Below, one piece after another: positions 18,266 to 25,874 of a stretch of DNA of 59,901 nt (positions within the stretch are counted from its first letter, which is position 1; every line of letters begins with the position of its first letter). Below the pieces are notes generated by a model. The model was not told the DNA's origin and did not search any database. It saw nothing but the letters and a program-made list of their open reading frames with translations. Made by a program: the position numbers and the translations under genes. Location: NCBI RefSeq assembly GCF_900091845.1, contig NZ_FMCI01000082.1:1-59901 (forward strand), given 5' to 3'. Origin of the DNA: Streptomyces sp. SolWspMP-5a-2. GTDB lineage: Bacteria > Actinomycetota > Actinomycetes > Streptomycetales > Streptomycetaceae.

Positions 18266-19468
18266 ATGACCGCGGACGACGTGACCACGTGCCCCTTCGA
18301 CTTCAGCGAGGCCCTGGAGTTCGATCCGGCGCTCGCCGAGCTGATGGCGCGGGGCTCCCCCGTCCGGATCGCGCTGCCGTACGGCGCGGCCCCCGCCTGG
18401 CTGGTGACCGGGTTCGAGCAGGTGCGCCGGGTCACCGTCGACCCGCGGTTCAGCCGGGCCGCGATCGTCGGCACCGACTTCCCCCGGATGACCCCGGGGC
18501 CGATCGTCTCGCCCGAGTCGATCAACGTGGCGGACCCGCCGCGCAGCAGCCGGTTGCGGCGGCTGGCGGCGCAGGCGTTCACCCAGGAGCACGCGGACCG
18601 GATGCGCGGCCGGATCACCCGGATCGCGGACCGCCTGCTGGACGGGATGGCGGCGCAGGGTCCTCCGGCGGACCTGGTGCGCCACCTCTCCGACCAGCTT
18701 CCCGAGCTGACCGTCCTCGACCTGCTCGGCATCCCGCGCGCCGACTGGCCGCCCACCCGGCACCGGCTGCGGCTGCTGCTCGGCACCGGAGCCGGGGGCG
18801 GTGCGGACGCGGCCGCCGCCAAGACCGCGCTGCGCGCCTATTTCCACGAGCTGGTGCGGGAGCGGCGCCGGGTGCCGGGCGACGACCTGATCAGCGCGCT
18901 GGCCGCCGCCGCGGACGGCTCCGACGTCCTCGACGACGACGAGCTGGCCGTCATGGCCCTGACACTGACGCTCAGCGGGGTGGACACGGCCACCTGCCAG
19001 ATCAGCGACATCGCCTACCTGCTGCTGACCCGCCCGGAGCTGGCCGACGACGTGCGCGCCGGACGGCGGCGGCTGCCGGACGTCCTGCACGAGCTGCTGC
19101 GCGTCATCCCCTTCCGCAAGGGGGTCGGCATTCCCCGGGTCGCCCTGGAGGACGTGGTGATGGACGGGGTGCTCATCCGCGCGGGCGACTACGTGCACGT
19201 CTCGTACCTGGCCGCGAACCGCGATCCGGCCCGTTACCCGCGCCCGCACGTCCTCGACCCGGACCGGACGGCCCTGCCGCACATGACGTTCGGCTGGGGC
19301 GGCCACCGGTGCGTCGCGGTGCCGCTGGCCCTGACGGAGCTGGAGGTGGCCGTCGGCGGCCTCCTGGACCGCTTCCCCGGGCTGCGCCTCGCGGTCGAGC
19401 CGCGGGAGGTGCGCTGGGACACCGGCACCATCCGCCGCTTCCCCGTCGCCCTGCCGGTCACCTGGTAG
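18266..19468 (+). CDS. cytochrome P450 (class I bacterial)
   Basis: 400 residues from ATG 18266, with AGGAGA upstream. Motifs: I-helix SGVDTATC (the Asp-Thr pair is kept), K-helix ELLR, and heme loop FGWGGHRCVAVPL with the cysteine ligand. The opening MTADDVTTCPFDFSEALEFDPA resembles macrolide and other secondary-metabolite P450s. It follows meaB by 46 bases in the same direction and could be read from the same transcript, but no pathway partner is adjacent. Substrate unknown. Confidence 0.93.
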   Translation: MTADDVTTCPFDFSEALEFDPALAELMARGSPVRIALPYGAAPAWLVTGFEQVRRVTVDPRFSRAAIVGTDFPRMTPGPIVSPESINVADPPRSSRLRRLAAQAFTQEHADRMRGRITRIADRLLDGMAAQGPPADLVRHLSDQLPELTVLDLLGIPRADWPPTRHRLRLLLGTGAGGGADAAAAKTALRAYFHELVRERRRVPGDDLISALAAAADGSDVLDDDELAVMALTLTLSGVDTATCQISDIAYLLLTRPELADDVRAGRRRLPDVLHELLRVIPFRKGVGIPRVALEDVVMDGVLIRAGDYVHVSYLAANRDPARYPRPHVLDPDRTALPHMTFGWGGHRCVAVPLALTELEVAVGGLLDRFPGLRLAVEPREVRWDTGTIRRFPVALPVTW

Positions 19469-19544
19469 CGCCGGGAGCCCCCTGCCCCACCGGAACCCCC
19501 GGACCCGTCAGCCCCTCGCACGTCCTTTCGTCACGCCCACCCCC

Positions 19545-19573
19545 TTGACCACAGCGGCCCCGCTCCTTAAAGT
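19545..19573 (+). promoter_or_regulatory. promoter of the sugar-uptake operon
   Basis: TTGACC (19545-19550), exactly 17 bases, then TAAAGT (19568-19573), a good vegetative-type promoter. The start would be near 19580, just ahead of the candidate operator. Confidence 0.65.
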
Positions 19574-19595
19574 CCTCGCACCTCACGAGGTACAT

Positions 19596-19622
19596 CGATT
19601 AACCAATCGTTAACCGCTTGGT
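19596..19622 (+). promoter_or_regulatory. candidate LacI-family operator
   Basis: An AT-rich block downstream of the promoter contains TTAACC twice, 11 bases apart (19599-19604 and 19610-19615), and ACCAA/TTGGT inverted arms (19602-19606, 19618-19622). One helical turn of spacing between half-sites and the position just after the predicted start fit repression by the LacI protein encoded in this operon (inference). Confidence 0.5.
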
Positions 19623-19636
19623 TGGAGACCACCGCT

Positions 19637-20926
19637 GTGCGCTCATCGCTGACCCGGCGCGGCCTGCTCGCCGCCGGCTCCGGTCTGGCTGCGGCTGCCG
19701 CCGTGCCCGCTCTGTCCGGCTGTTCGTCGTTGGCCGCGGCTGACTCCGACCCGGACACCCTCGTCATCCACACGCAGCTCGGCACCACCGCGCCGGGCTC
19801 CCCCACCTACCTGGCCGCCCTGGACCGCTTCCGCGAGGAGAACCCGGGCCTGGCCGTGAAGAACCTCATCAACGGCGACGACCTCGGGCAGGTGTACGAG
19901 ACCTCGCGGCTGGCCCGCAAGGAGGCCGACGTCGTCATGGTGAACCTCTACGACAAGACGCTGGCCTGGACGGACGTCGACGCCACCGTCGACGTCGGCG
20001 GGTACCTCGACGACTGGGGGCTGCGCGACCGGGTGCTGCCCGCCGCGCTGTCCGCGTGGACGGACGACAAGGACCGGCTGCGCGCCTTCCCGTACTTCGC
20101 GACCAACTGGCCGGTCGCCTACAACCGCGCCCTCCTCGACCGGGCGGGCGTCGGCGCGATCCCCACCACCGGCGACGAGCTGATCGCCGCCGCCCGGAAG
20201 CTGCGGGCCAAGGGCATCGCGCCGGTGACCGTCGGCGGCAACGACTGGACCGGGCAGAAGCTGCTCGCGCAGATCATCCAGACGTTCCTGACCCAGGACG
20301 AGGCCCGGCACGCCTACTCCACCGGCGACTTCGGCAGCCGGGGCGCCCGCGCGGGCATCGAGTACTTCACCACCCTGCGGGACGCGGGCGTCTTCGCCGA
20401 CAAGGCGCAGGGCCTGACGTCCGACTCGATGACCACCCAGTACAACACCCAGGCGGCGGCCGTGCAGTCGGCGATGTCGTCGGCGCTGGCGAAGATCCCC
20501 GAGGACGTGGTCCGCCACACCGAGGTGGGCGGCTGGCCGGTGGCGGACGGGGCGGCGCACGAACACCCCACCGTCATCCGGGCGTTCACCCTGATCGGCT
20601 TCTGGATCAGCCCGAACGGCGTGCGCAAGATCGAGCACGTCGAGAAGTTCCTGCGCTTCATGTACCGGGCGGACACGGTGTCGCGCTTCGTGACGGAGGC
20701 GGGCCGGGACATGGCGCTGCGCACGGACACCGTCAGCACCGGCTTCCCGCTGGTGGCGGCGGCGCAGCGGCTCGGCTCCGGCGTGAGCCAGGTGCTGCTG
20801 CCCGACGTGTACGTGCCGCCGTCCGCCACCCAGCCGCTGATCACCGCGACCAGCACCTCGTTCACCCGCGGGACGAGCCCGGCCCGGGTCAGGGCCGCCC
20901 TCGAGTCCGCGTACCGGTCCGCATGA
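19637..20926 (+). CDS. ABC transporter sugar-binding lipoprotein
   Basis: 429 residues from GTG 19637, with GGAG 9 bases upstream. The N-terminus TRRGLLAAGSGLAAAAAVP combines a twin-arginine-like start, a hydrophobic stretch and the lipobox LSGC, so it is an exported, lipid-anchored protein. The rest is a family 1 extracellular solute-binding fold (ANWPVAYNRALLDRAG..., TGDELIAAARKLR). First gene of the operon, behind the 19545 promoter. The neighbouring GH5 and GH3 enzymes suggest a beta-linked oligosaccharide ligand. Confidence 0.93.
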   Translation: MRSSLTRRGLLAAGSGLAAAAAVPALSGCSSLAAADSDPDTLVIHTQLGTTAPGSPTYLAALDRFREENPGLAVKNLINGDDLGQVYETSRLARKEADVVMVNLYDKTLAWTDVDATVDVGGYLDDWGLRDRVLPAALSAWTDDKDRLRAFPYFATNWPVAYNRALLDRAGVGAIPTTGDELIAAARKLRAKGIAPVTVGGNDWTGQKLLAQIIQTFLTQDEARHAYSTGDFGSRGARAGIEYFTTLRDAGVFADKAQGLTSDSMTTQYNTQAAAVQSAMSSALAKIPEDVVRHTEVGGWPVADGAAHEHPTVIRAFTLIGFWISPNGVRKIEHVEKFLRFMYRADTVSRFVTEAGRDMALRTDTVSTGFPLVAAAQRLGSGVSQVLLPDVYVPPSATQPLITATSTSFTRGTSPARVRAALESAYRSA

Positions 20927-20975
20927 GCCGCCGCACCCTCCCCGTTCCCGCCGACCCGACTCCGGGAGTCACCGC

Positions 20976-21914
20976 ATGACGACGCTGACGACGACACCGG
21001 ACGGCACCGCGGCCCGCCGGCCCGTCCCGCCCTCGGCCCCCGCCGCGCGCAGCACGCCACGGCAGGGCGGCACCGTCCTCGCCGTGCCCGCTCTGGTCTG
21101 GTACCTGGTCTTCATGGTCGGGCCGATGATCGCCATCTTCGTGATCGCGGCCCTGCACTGGCCCGGGATGCTGCAGCCGGTCTCGTTCGCCGGGTGGGGC
21201 AACGTCCGTACCGTGCTGGACGATCCGGTGTTCTGGGACGCCGTGGCGAACACGGCCGTCCAACTGGCCGTCGCGGTACCGGTGATGATCGTCTGCGCGT
21301 ACATGCTGGGCTACTACGTGGCCCAACGGCCGCCCGGACACCGGGTGATCCGCTATCTGCTGTTCATCCCCGGGCTCATCTCGACGCCCGCGAAGGCGAT
21401 GGTCTTCTACGCGGCGCTGTCGCCCGACGGGCTGGTCAACGGGGCGTTGCAGGGCGTGGGCCTCGGCTCGCTGACCGACGCGTGGCTGGCGTCCCCGTCG
21501 ACGGCGCTGGCCTGTCTGATCGCCCTGGACGTGTGGAGCGGCATCGGGTTCACCGCCGTTCTCTTCGCGGCGCGGCTCAACAGCGTGCCGGGTGAGCTGG
21601 GCGAGGCGGCCCAGCTCGACGGGGCGGGGCACTGGCGGACGATGTGGACGGTGCACTTCCCGGTGATCCGGGACTACGTCGGCGTCGTGACCATGCTCCA
21701 GTTCCTGTGGACGCTGTTCGGCTCGGCGCAGCACGTGCTGCTGCTGACGCAGGGCGGTCCCGGGACGTCGTCGACGACCCTGTCGTTCCTCGTGTACCAG
21801 AAGGCGTTCATCGCCGCGGACCTCGGCTACAGCCAGACCGTCGGGGTGTTCCTGTTCCTGACCGGGCTCGTCGGTCTGCTCGCCATCCGCCGCGTCTTCC
21901 GCCAGACCTACTGA
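20976..21914 (+). CDS. ABC sugar transporter permease 1 (MalF-type)
   Basis: 312 residues from ATG 20976. Six membrane segments after a short cytoplasmic tail. The EAA loop reads ELGEAAQLDGAGHWRTMW near residue 210. It is the larger permease of a carbohydrate importer (CUT1) and pairs with the next gene. No ATPase is encoded in the operon; Streptomyces CUT1 importers commonly share the MsiK ATPase encoded elsewhere. Confidence 0.93.
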   Translation: MTTLTTTPDGTAARRPVPPSAPAARSTPRQGGTVLAVPALVWYLVFMVGPMIAIFVIAALHWPGMLQPVSFAGWGNVRTVLDDPVFWDAVANTAVQLAVAVPVMIVCAYMLGYYVAQRPPGHRVIRYLLFIPGLISTPAKAMVFYAALSPDGLVNGALQGVGLGSLTDAWLASPSTALACLIALDVWSGIGFTAVLFAARLNSVPGELGEAAQLDGAGHWRTMWTVHFPVIRDYVGVVTMLQFLWTLFGSAQHVLLLTQGGPGTSSTTLSFLVYQKAFIAADLGYSQTVGVFLFLTGLVGLLAIRRVFRQTY

Positions 21915-21926
21915 TCGGATCCCACC

Positions 21927-22754
21927 ATGAAGCTCGGCAAGCGCTGGCTCCCGGCGCACGTCCTGGTGTGGACGTACGCGGTGCTGCTCGTCGTTCCCCT
22001 GTACTACTTCCTCGCGTCGGCGTTCAAGAGCAACGACGCGATCTTCGACCGGCCGTTCGCGCCGCCCACCTCGCTGGGGCTGCACAACTTCCGCACCGCG
22101 TTCGAGAGCGCCGACCTGGGGCTCGCGATCGTCAACTCCGGTCTGGTGACGGTGTTCTCGCTGGCGCTGACGCTGCTGCTGGCGGTGCCCGCGGCGTTCG
22201 CGCTGGCGCGGTCGACGGGGCGGACGGCGGGGCTGATCGAGAAGGTGTTCTCGCTGGGGTTCCTGATCCCGACCTTCGCCGCGCTGTTCCCGACGTTCCT
22301 GCTCGCGGCGGCCACCGGTCTGTTCCACACCCGCGCCTTCATGGTGCTGTTCCTCCCGGCGACGGCGCTGCCGCTGTCGGTGGTGATCCTGGTGCAGTTC
22401 ATGCGGACGGTGCCCGCGGAGATGGAGGAGGCGGCCCGGCTGGACGGGGCGTCCACGTTCGCGGTGCTGCGGCACGTCTACGCGCCGATGTGCCTGCCGG
22501 GGATCGCGACGGTGCTGCTGCTGAACTTCCTGACGTTCTGGAACGAGTACCTGTACTCGCTGGTCATCATCGGCCCCGATCCGGCGCAGCGCACGGTGCA
22601 GGTGGCGCTGCCCACCCTGAAGTCGATCACGGGCACGGACTACGGCGTGCTGACGGCGGGCACGGTGCTGACCCTGGTGCCGGTGTGGCTGGTGTACACG
22701 GTTCTGCAGAAGCGGATGCAGCAGGCCCTGGTCAGCGGCGCGGTGAAGATGTGA
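21927..22754 (+). CDS. ABC sugar transporter permease 2 (MalG-type)
   Basis: 275 residues from ATG 21927, 12 bases after its partner. Six membrane segments and the EAA loop EMEEAARLDGASTFAVLRHV. The C-terminus QKRMQQALVSGAVKM is typical of MalG-like subunits. The stop overlaps the start of the LacI gene by 3 bases. Confidence 0.93.
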   Translation: MKLGKRWLPAHVLVWTYAVLLVVPLYYFLASAFKSNDAIFDRPFAPPTSLGLHNFRTAFESADLGLAIVNSGLVTVFSLALTLLLAVPAAFALARSTGRTAGLIEKVFSLGFLIPTFAALFPTFLLAAATGLFHTRAFMVLFLPATALPLSVVILVQFMRTVPAEMEEAARLDGASTFAVLRHVYAPMCLPGIATVLLLNFLTFWNEYLYSLVIIGPDPAQRTVQVALPTLKSITGTDYGVLTAGTVLTLVPVWLVYTVLQKRMQQALVSGAVKM

Positions 22755-23794
22755 GCGCGCCCACCGAGCGGGCCGGGCGCCGTCCCACGATCAAGGCGGT
22801 CGCCGCCGCGGCGGGCGTGTCGACGGCCGCCGTCTCGCAGGCCTTCAACCAGAAGGGGCGGCTGTCGGAGACGACCCGGCGCCGCATCCTGGACGCGGCG
22901 TCCGACCTCGGCTGGTCGCCCAGCGCGCCCGCCGCGGCGCTGCGCAACGCGCGCACCCGCAGCCTGGCCCTGGTGGTGCGCCGGCCGACCGACGTGCTCG
23001 GCGCCGACCCGCACTTCAGCGAGCTGATCACCGGGATAGAGGGCGAACTCGCGCCGCGCGGCTACGGTCTGCTGCTGCACCTGGTCACCGGCCCGCGCGA
23101 GGAGAACGCGCTGTACGAGCGGCTCGCCGCCGAGGGCCGGGTGGACGGCGCGGTGCTGACCGACGCCCGTGACGACGACGCGCGTCCGGCGCTGCTGGCC
23201 CGGCTCGGGCTGCCCGCGGTGCTGCTCGGCTCCCCCGACGACACCGCCGTCGTCCCCCGGGTCGGGCTCGGTGAGCAGGGCGCGGGGGTCGCGGAGGCGG
23301 TGGCGCACCTGCTGCGTCTCGGGCACCGGCGGGTCGCCTACGTGGCCGGTCCGCCGGAGCTCCAGCACACCCGGGTGCGCCGGGCGGCGTTCGAGGAGGC
23401 GCTGCGCGAGGCGGGGCTGCGGCCGTTCGCGGTGCTGCACACCGACTTCAGCGAGCGGATGGCGGTCGGCGCGACGCAGGCCCTGCTGGACGCGCGGGAC
23501 CGGCCGACCGCCGTCGTGTACGCCAACGACTCGATGGCGGTGTGCGGGATCGGCACCGTGCAGCGGGCCGGGCTCGGTGTCCCGCGGGACGTGTCCGTCG
23601 TCGGCTACGACAACCTGCCGCTGGGCAGTTGGCTGCATCCGCGGCTGACCACCGTCGACCAGCGGGTGCAGCAGGTCGGCGCGGCGGCGGCCCGGCTGCT
23701 GCTCTCGCTCTGCGGCGAGGAGGTCGGCGCGGCGGCGCTGGCCGGACGGCCCCGGCTGGTCGTCCGCGAGTCGACGGGACCGGCGCCCGACTGA
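22751..23794 (+). CDS. LacI family transcriptional repressor
   Basis: 347 residues from GTG 22751, overlapping the permease stop. N-terminal helix-turn-helix TIKAVAAAAGVSTAAVSQAFN, with hinge helix PAAALRNARTR, then a periplasmic-binding-like effector domain ending VVRESTGPAPD. Unusually placed within the operon it probably controls, between transport and hydrolase genes. The likely inducer is an imported oligosaccharide or its breakdown product, and the likely target the 19596-19622 element (inference). Confidence 0.93.
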   Translation: MSAPTERAGRRPTIKAVAAAAGVSTAAVSQAFNQKGRLSETTRRRILDAASDLGWSPSAPAAALRNARTRSLALVVRRPTDVLGADPHFSELITGIEGELAPRGYGLLLHLVTGPREENALYERLAAEGRVDGAVLTDARDDDARPALLARLGLPAVLLGSPDDTAVVPRVGLGEQGAGVAEAVAHLLRLGHRRVAYVAGPPELQHTRVRRAAFEEALREAGLRPFAVLHTDFSERMAVGATQALLDARDRPTAVVYANDSMAVCGIGTVQRAGLGVPRDVSVVGYDNLPLGSWLHPRLTTVDQRVQQVGAAAARLLLSLCGEEVGAAALAGRPRLVVRESTGPAPD

Positions 23795-23939
23795 CCTCCG
23801 CCCCGGCGGGGACCGGCAGCCCCGGCGCCCGCCGGTCCCGGCGCCCCTGACCGCCCTCCCCGCCGCCCGATCCACCGGGCCCCGTCGCTCCGTTGCCGCC
23901 GGGCCCCTCACCCCCACTCCCGAACATCCGAGAAGGACC

Positions 23940-25874
23940 ATGCGACGCCACAGCGCCCAGCTCACCCACCAGCCCGACGTCCTGCCCTGGCTCGGCGCCA
24001 ACTTCTGGTCCCGCACCGGGGGTCCGCTGATGTGGCGGGACTACGACCCGAAGACCGTGCGCGAGGAGTTGCGGGTCCTGGCCGAGCACGGGCTGAACAT
24101 GACCCGCTCGTTCTTCTACTGGCCGGACTTCCACCCCGAGCCGTACCGGGTGGACGACGAACTGTGCGCGCGGTTCGAGGACTTCCTCGACGCCCACCGG
24201 GAGGCCGGGATGGGGACCGTGCCGACCTTCATCGTCGGCCACATGTCCGGGGAGAACTGGGACCCGGCCTGGCGCGGCGGCCGCGACCTCTACGAGGACG
24301 TGTGGATGGTGGGCCGGCAGGCCTGGTTCGTGTCCCGGATGGCCCGCCGCTTCAAGGACCACCCGGCGGTCACCGGCTGGCTGATCACCAACGAGATGCC
24401 CGGCTACGGGCGGATCTACCAGGTCGACCCGCCGTCCTCGGACGTGGTGACGGCGTGGGCGCAGGCCATGTGCAACGCGGTCCGGGCGACCGGCGCCACC
24501 CAGCCGGTGTCGCTGGGCGACGGCGCCTGGGGCATCGAGGTGACCGGCCGCGACAACGGCTTCTCGCTGCGGGACACCGCCGAGTACGTCGACTTCGTGG
24601 GCCCGCACGTCTACCGCTCGGACACCGACAGGACCCGTCAGCACTACCGCGCGGCCTTCGAGTGCGAGCTGGCCGCGGTGACCGGACAGCCGGTCGTCCT
24701 GGAGGAGTTCGGCCTCTCCACCGACACCGTCTCGGCGGCCAACGCCGGTCTCTACTACCGGCAGACGCTGCACAACTCGCTGCTCGGCGGGGCGACCGGC
24801 TGGATGGCGTGGAACAACACCGACTACGACGACCTGTGGGACCGCTCGCCCTACGACCACCACCCGTTCGAGATGCACTTCGGCATCACCGACTCCACCG
24901 GGGCGCCGAAGGAGCCGCTGCGCGAACTGGCCGCGTTCGCCGATGTGTTGCGGGCGGTGGACTTCGCGCGCTGCGCCCGCGCCGACGCGGACGCGGCCCT
25001 GGTGGTGCCCGCCTTCCTCGAACGCGGTTACCCCTACAGCCGACCGGCCGACCGGCCGCTCATCTTCACGTCCCTGCACCAGAGTTACGTCACCGCGCGG
25101 GCCGCCGACCTGCCGGTCGGGTTCCTGCGCGAGGCGGACCTGCTGCCGGGCGAGGCGTCCCTGTACCTGCTGCCCGCCACCCGGCAGTTGACCACGCGCA
25201 CCCGGCGCGAGCTGGCCCGCAGGGCGGAGGCGGGCTCGACGGTCTACCTGTCGTTCTGCTCCGGCGAGCACCCGGCGACCCGCGGCCCCTGGTTCGACGA
25301 CCTCGACGGGTTGTTCGGCGTGGAGCTGCAGCTGTCGTACGGGGTGGCCGAGCCGATCGAGGACGACGTCCTGGAGATGACGTTCACCGAGGACTTCGGC
25401 GGGCTGCGGGCGGGCGAGGTGCTGCGCTTCCCGGTCGCCGGGAACGAGGACAGCCGCGCCTACCTGCCCGTGCTGCCGCGGGAGGGCCGGGTGGTCGCGG
25501 TGGACGCGCACGGCCGTCCCGCGCTGGTCGTCAGGGAGACGGGCACGGGCCGCACGGTGCTGGCCACCTACCCGCTGGAGCACATGGCGGCCAGGACCGC
25601 GCGGGCCAACCCGGACACCACGCACCGGCTGTACGCGGCGCTGGCCGAGGTGGCGGGCGTACGGCGTCCGGTCACCGTGCCCGACCCGCACGTCAGCGCC
25701 GACGTCCTGGTCCACGAGGACGGCCGCCGCTTCGTGTGGCTGGTCAGCCAGAGCCCCGAACCGCTCACCGTGCGCCCGGTCGCCGACGGCCGTCTGCACG
25801 ACCTGCGCGACGGCACGCCGGTGTCCGAGGTGCCGCTCGACGCGTACGGCGTCACCGTGCTGGAGCTGCGATGA
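23940..25874 (+). CDS. GH5-like cytosolic glycoside hydrolase (possibly beta-mannosidase)
   Basis: 644 residues from ATG 23940, with AGAAGGA upstream and no signal peptide. A (beta/alpha)8 clan-A glycosidase: the acid/base is in TNEMPG (E152) and the nucleophile in LEEFG (E256). The C-terminal half adds a beta-galactosidase-trimerisation-like region (RPLIFTSLHQSYVTARAADLPVGF) and a small beta domain. Overall architecture resembles GH5 subfamily 18 enzymes, several of which are beta-mannosidases; subfamily and substrate are inferred. It overlaps the GH3 gene by 4 bases, so both act on the same imported oligosaccharide. Confidence 0.82.
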   Translation: MRRHSAQLTHQPDVLPWLGANFWSRTGGPLMWRDYDPKTVREELRVLAEHGLNMTRSFFYWPDFHPEPYRVDDELCARFEDFLDAHREAGMGTVPTFIVGHMSGENWDPAWRGGRDLYEDVWMVGRQAWFVSRMARRFKDHPAVTGWLITNEMPGYGRIYQVDPPSSDVVTAWAQAMCNAVRATGATQPVSLGDGAWGIEVTGRDNGFSLRDTAEYVDFVGPHVYRSDTDRTRQHYRAAFECELAAVTGQPVVLEEFGLSTDTVSAANAGLYYRQTLHNSLLGGATGWMAWNNTDYDDLWDRSPYDHHPFEMHFGITDSTGAPKEPLRELAAFADVLRAVDFARCARADADAALVVPAFLERGYPYSRPADRPLIFTSLHQSYVTARAADLPVGFLREADLLPGEASLYLLPATRQLTTRTRRELARRAEAGSTVYLSFCSGEHPATRGPWFDDLDGLFGVELQLSYGVAEPIEDDVLEMTFTEDFGGLRAGEVLRFPVAGNEDSRAYLPVLPREGRVVAVDAHGRPALVVRETGTGRTVLATYPLEHMAARTARANPDTTHRLYAALAEVAGVRRPVTVPDPHVSADVLVHEDGRRFVWLVSQSPEPLTVRPVADGRLHDLRDGTPVSEVPLDAYGVTVLELR

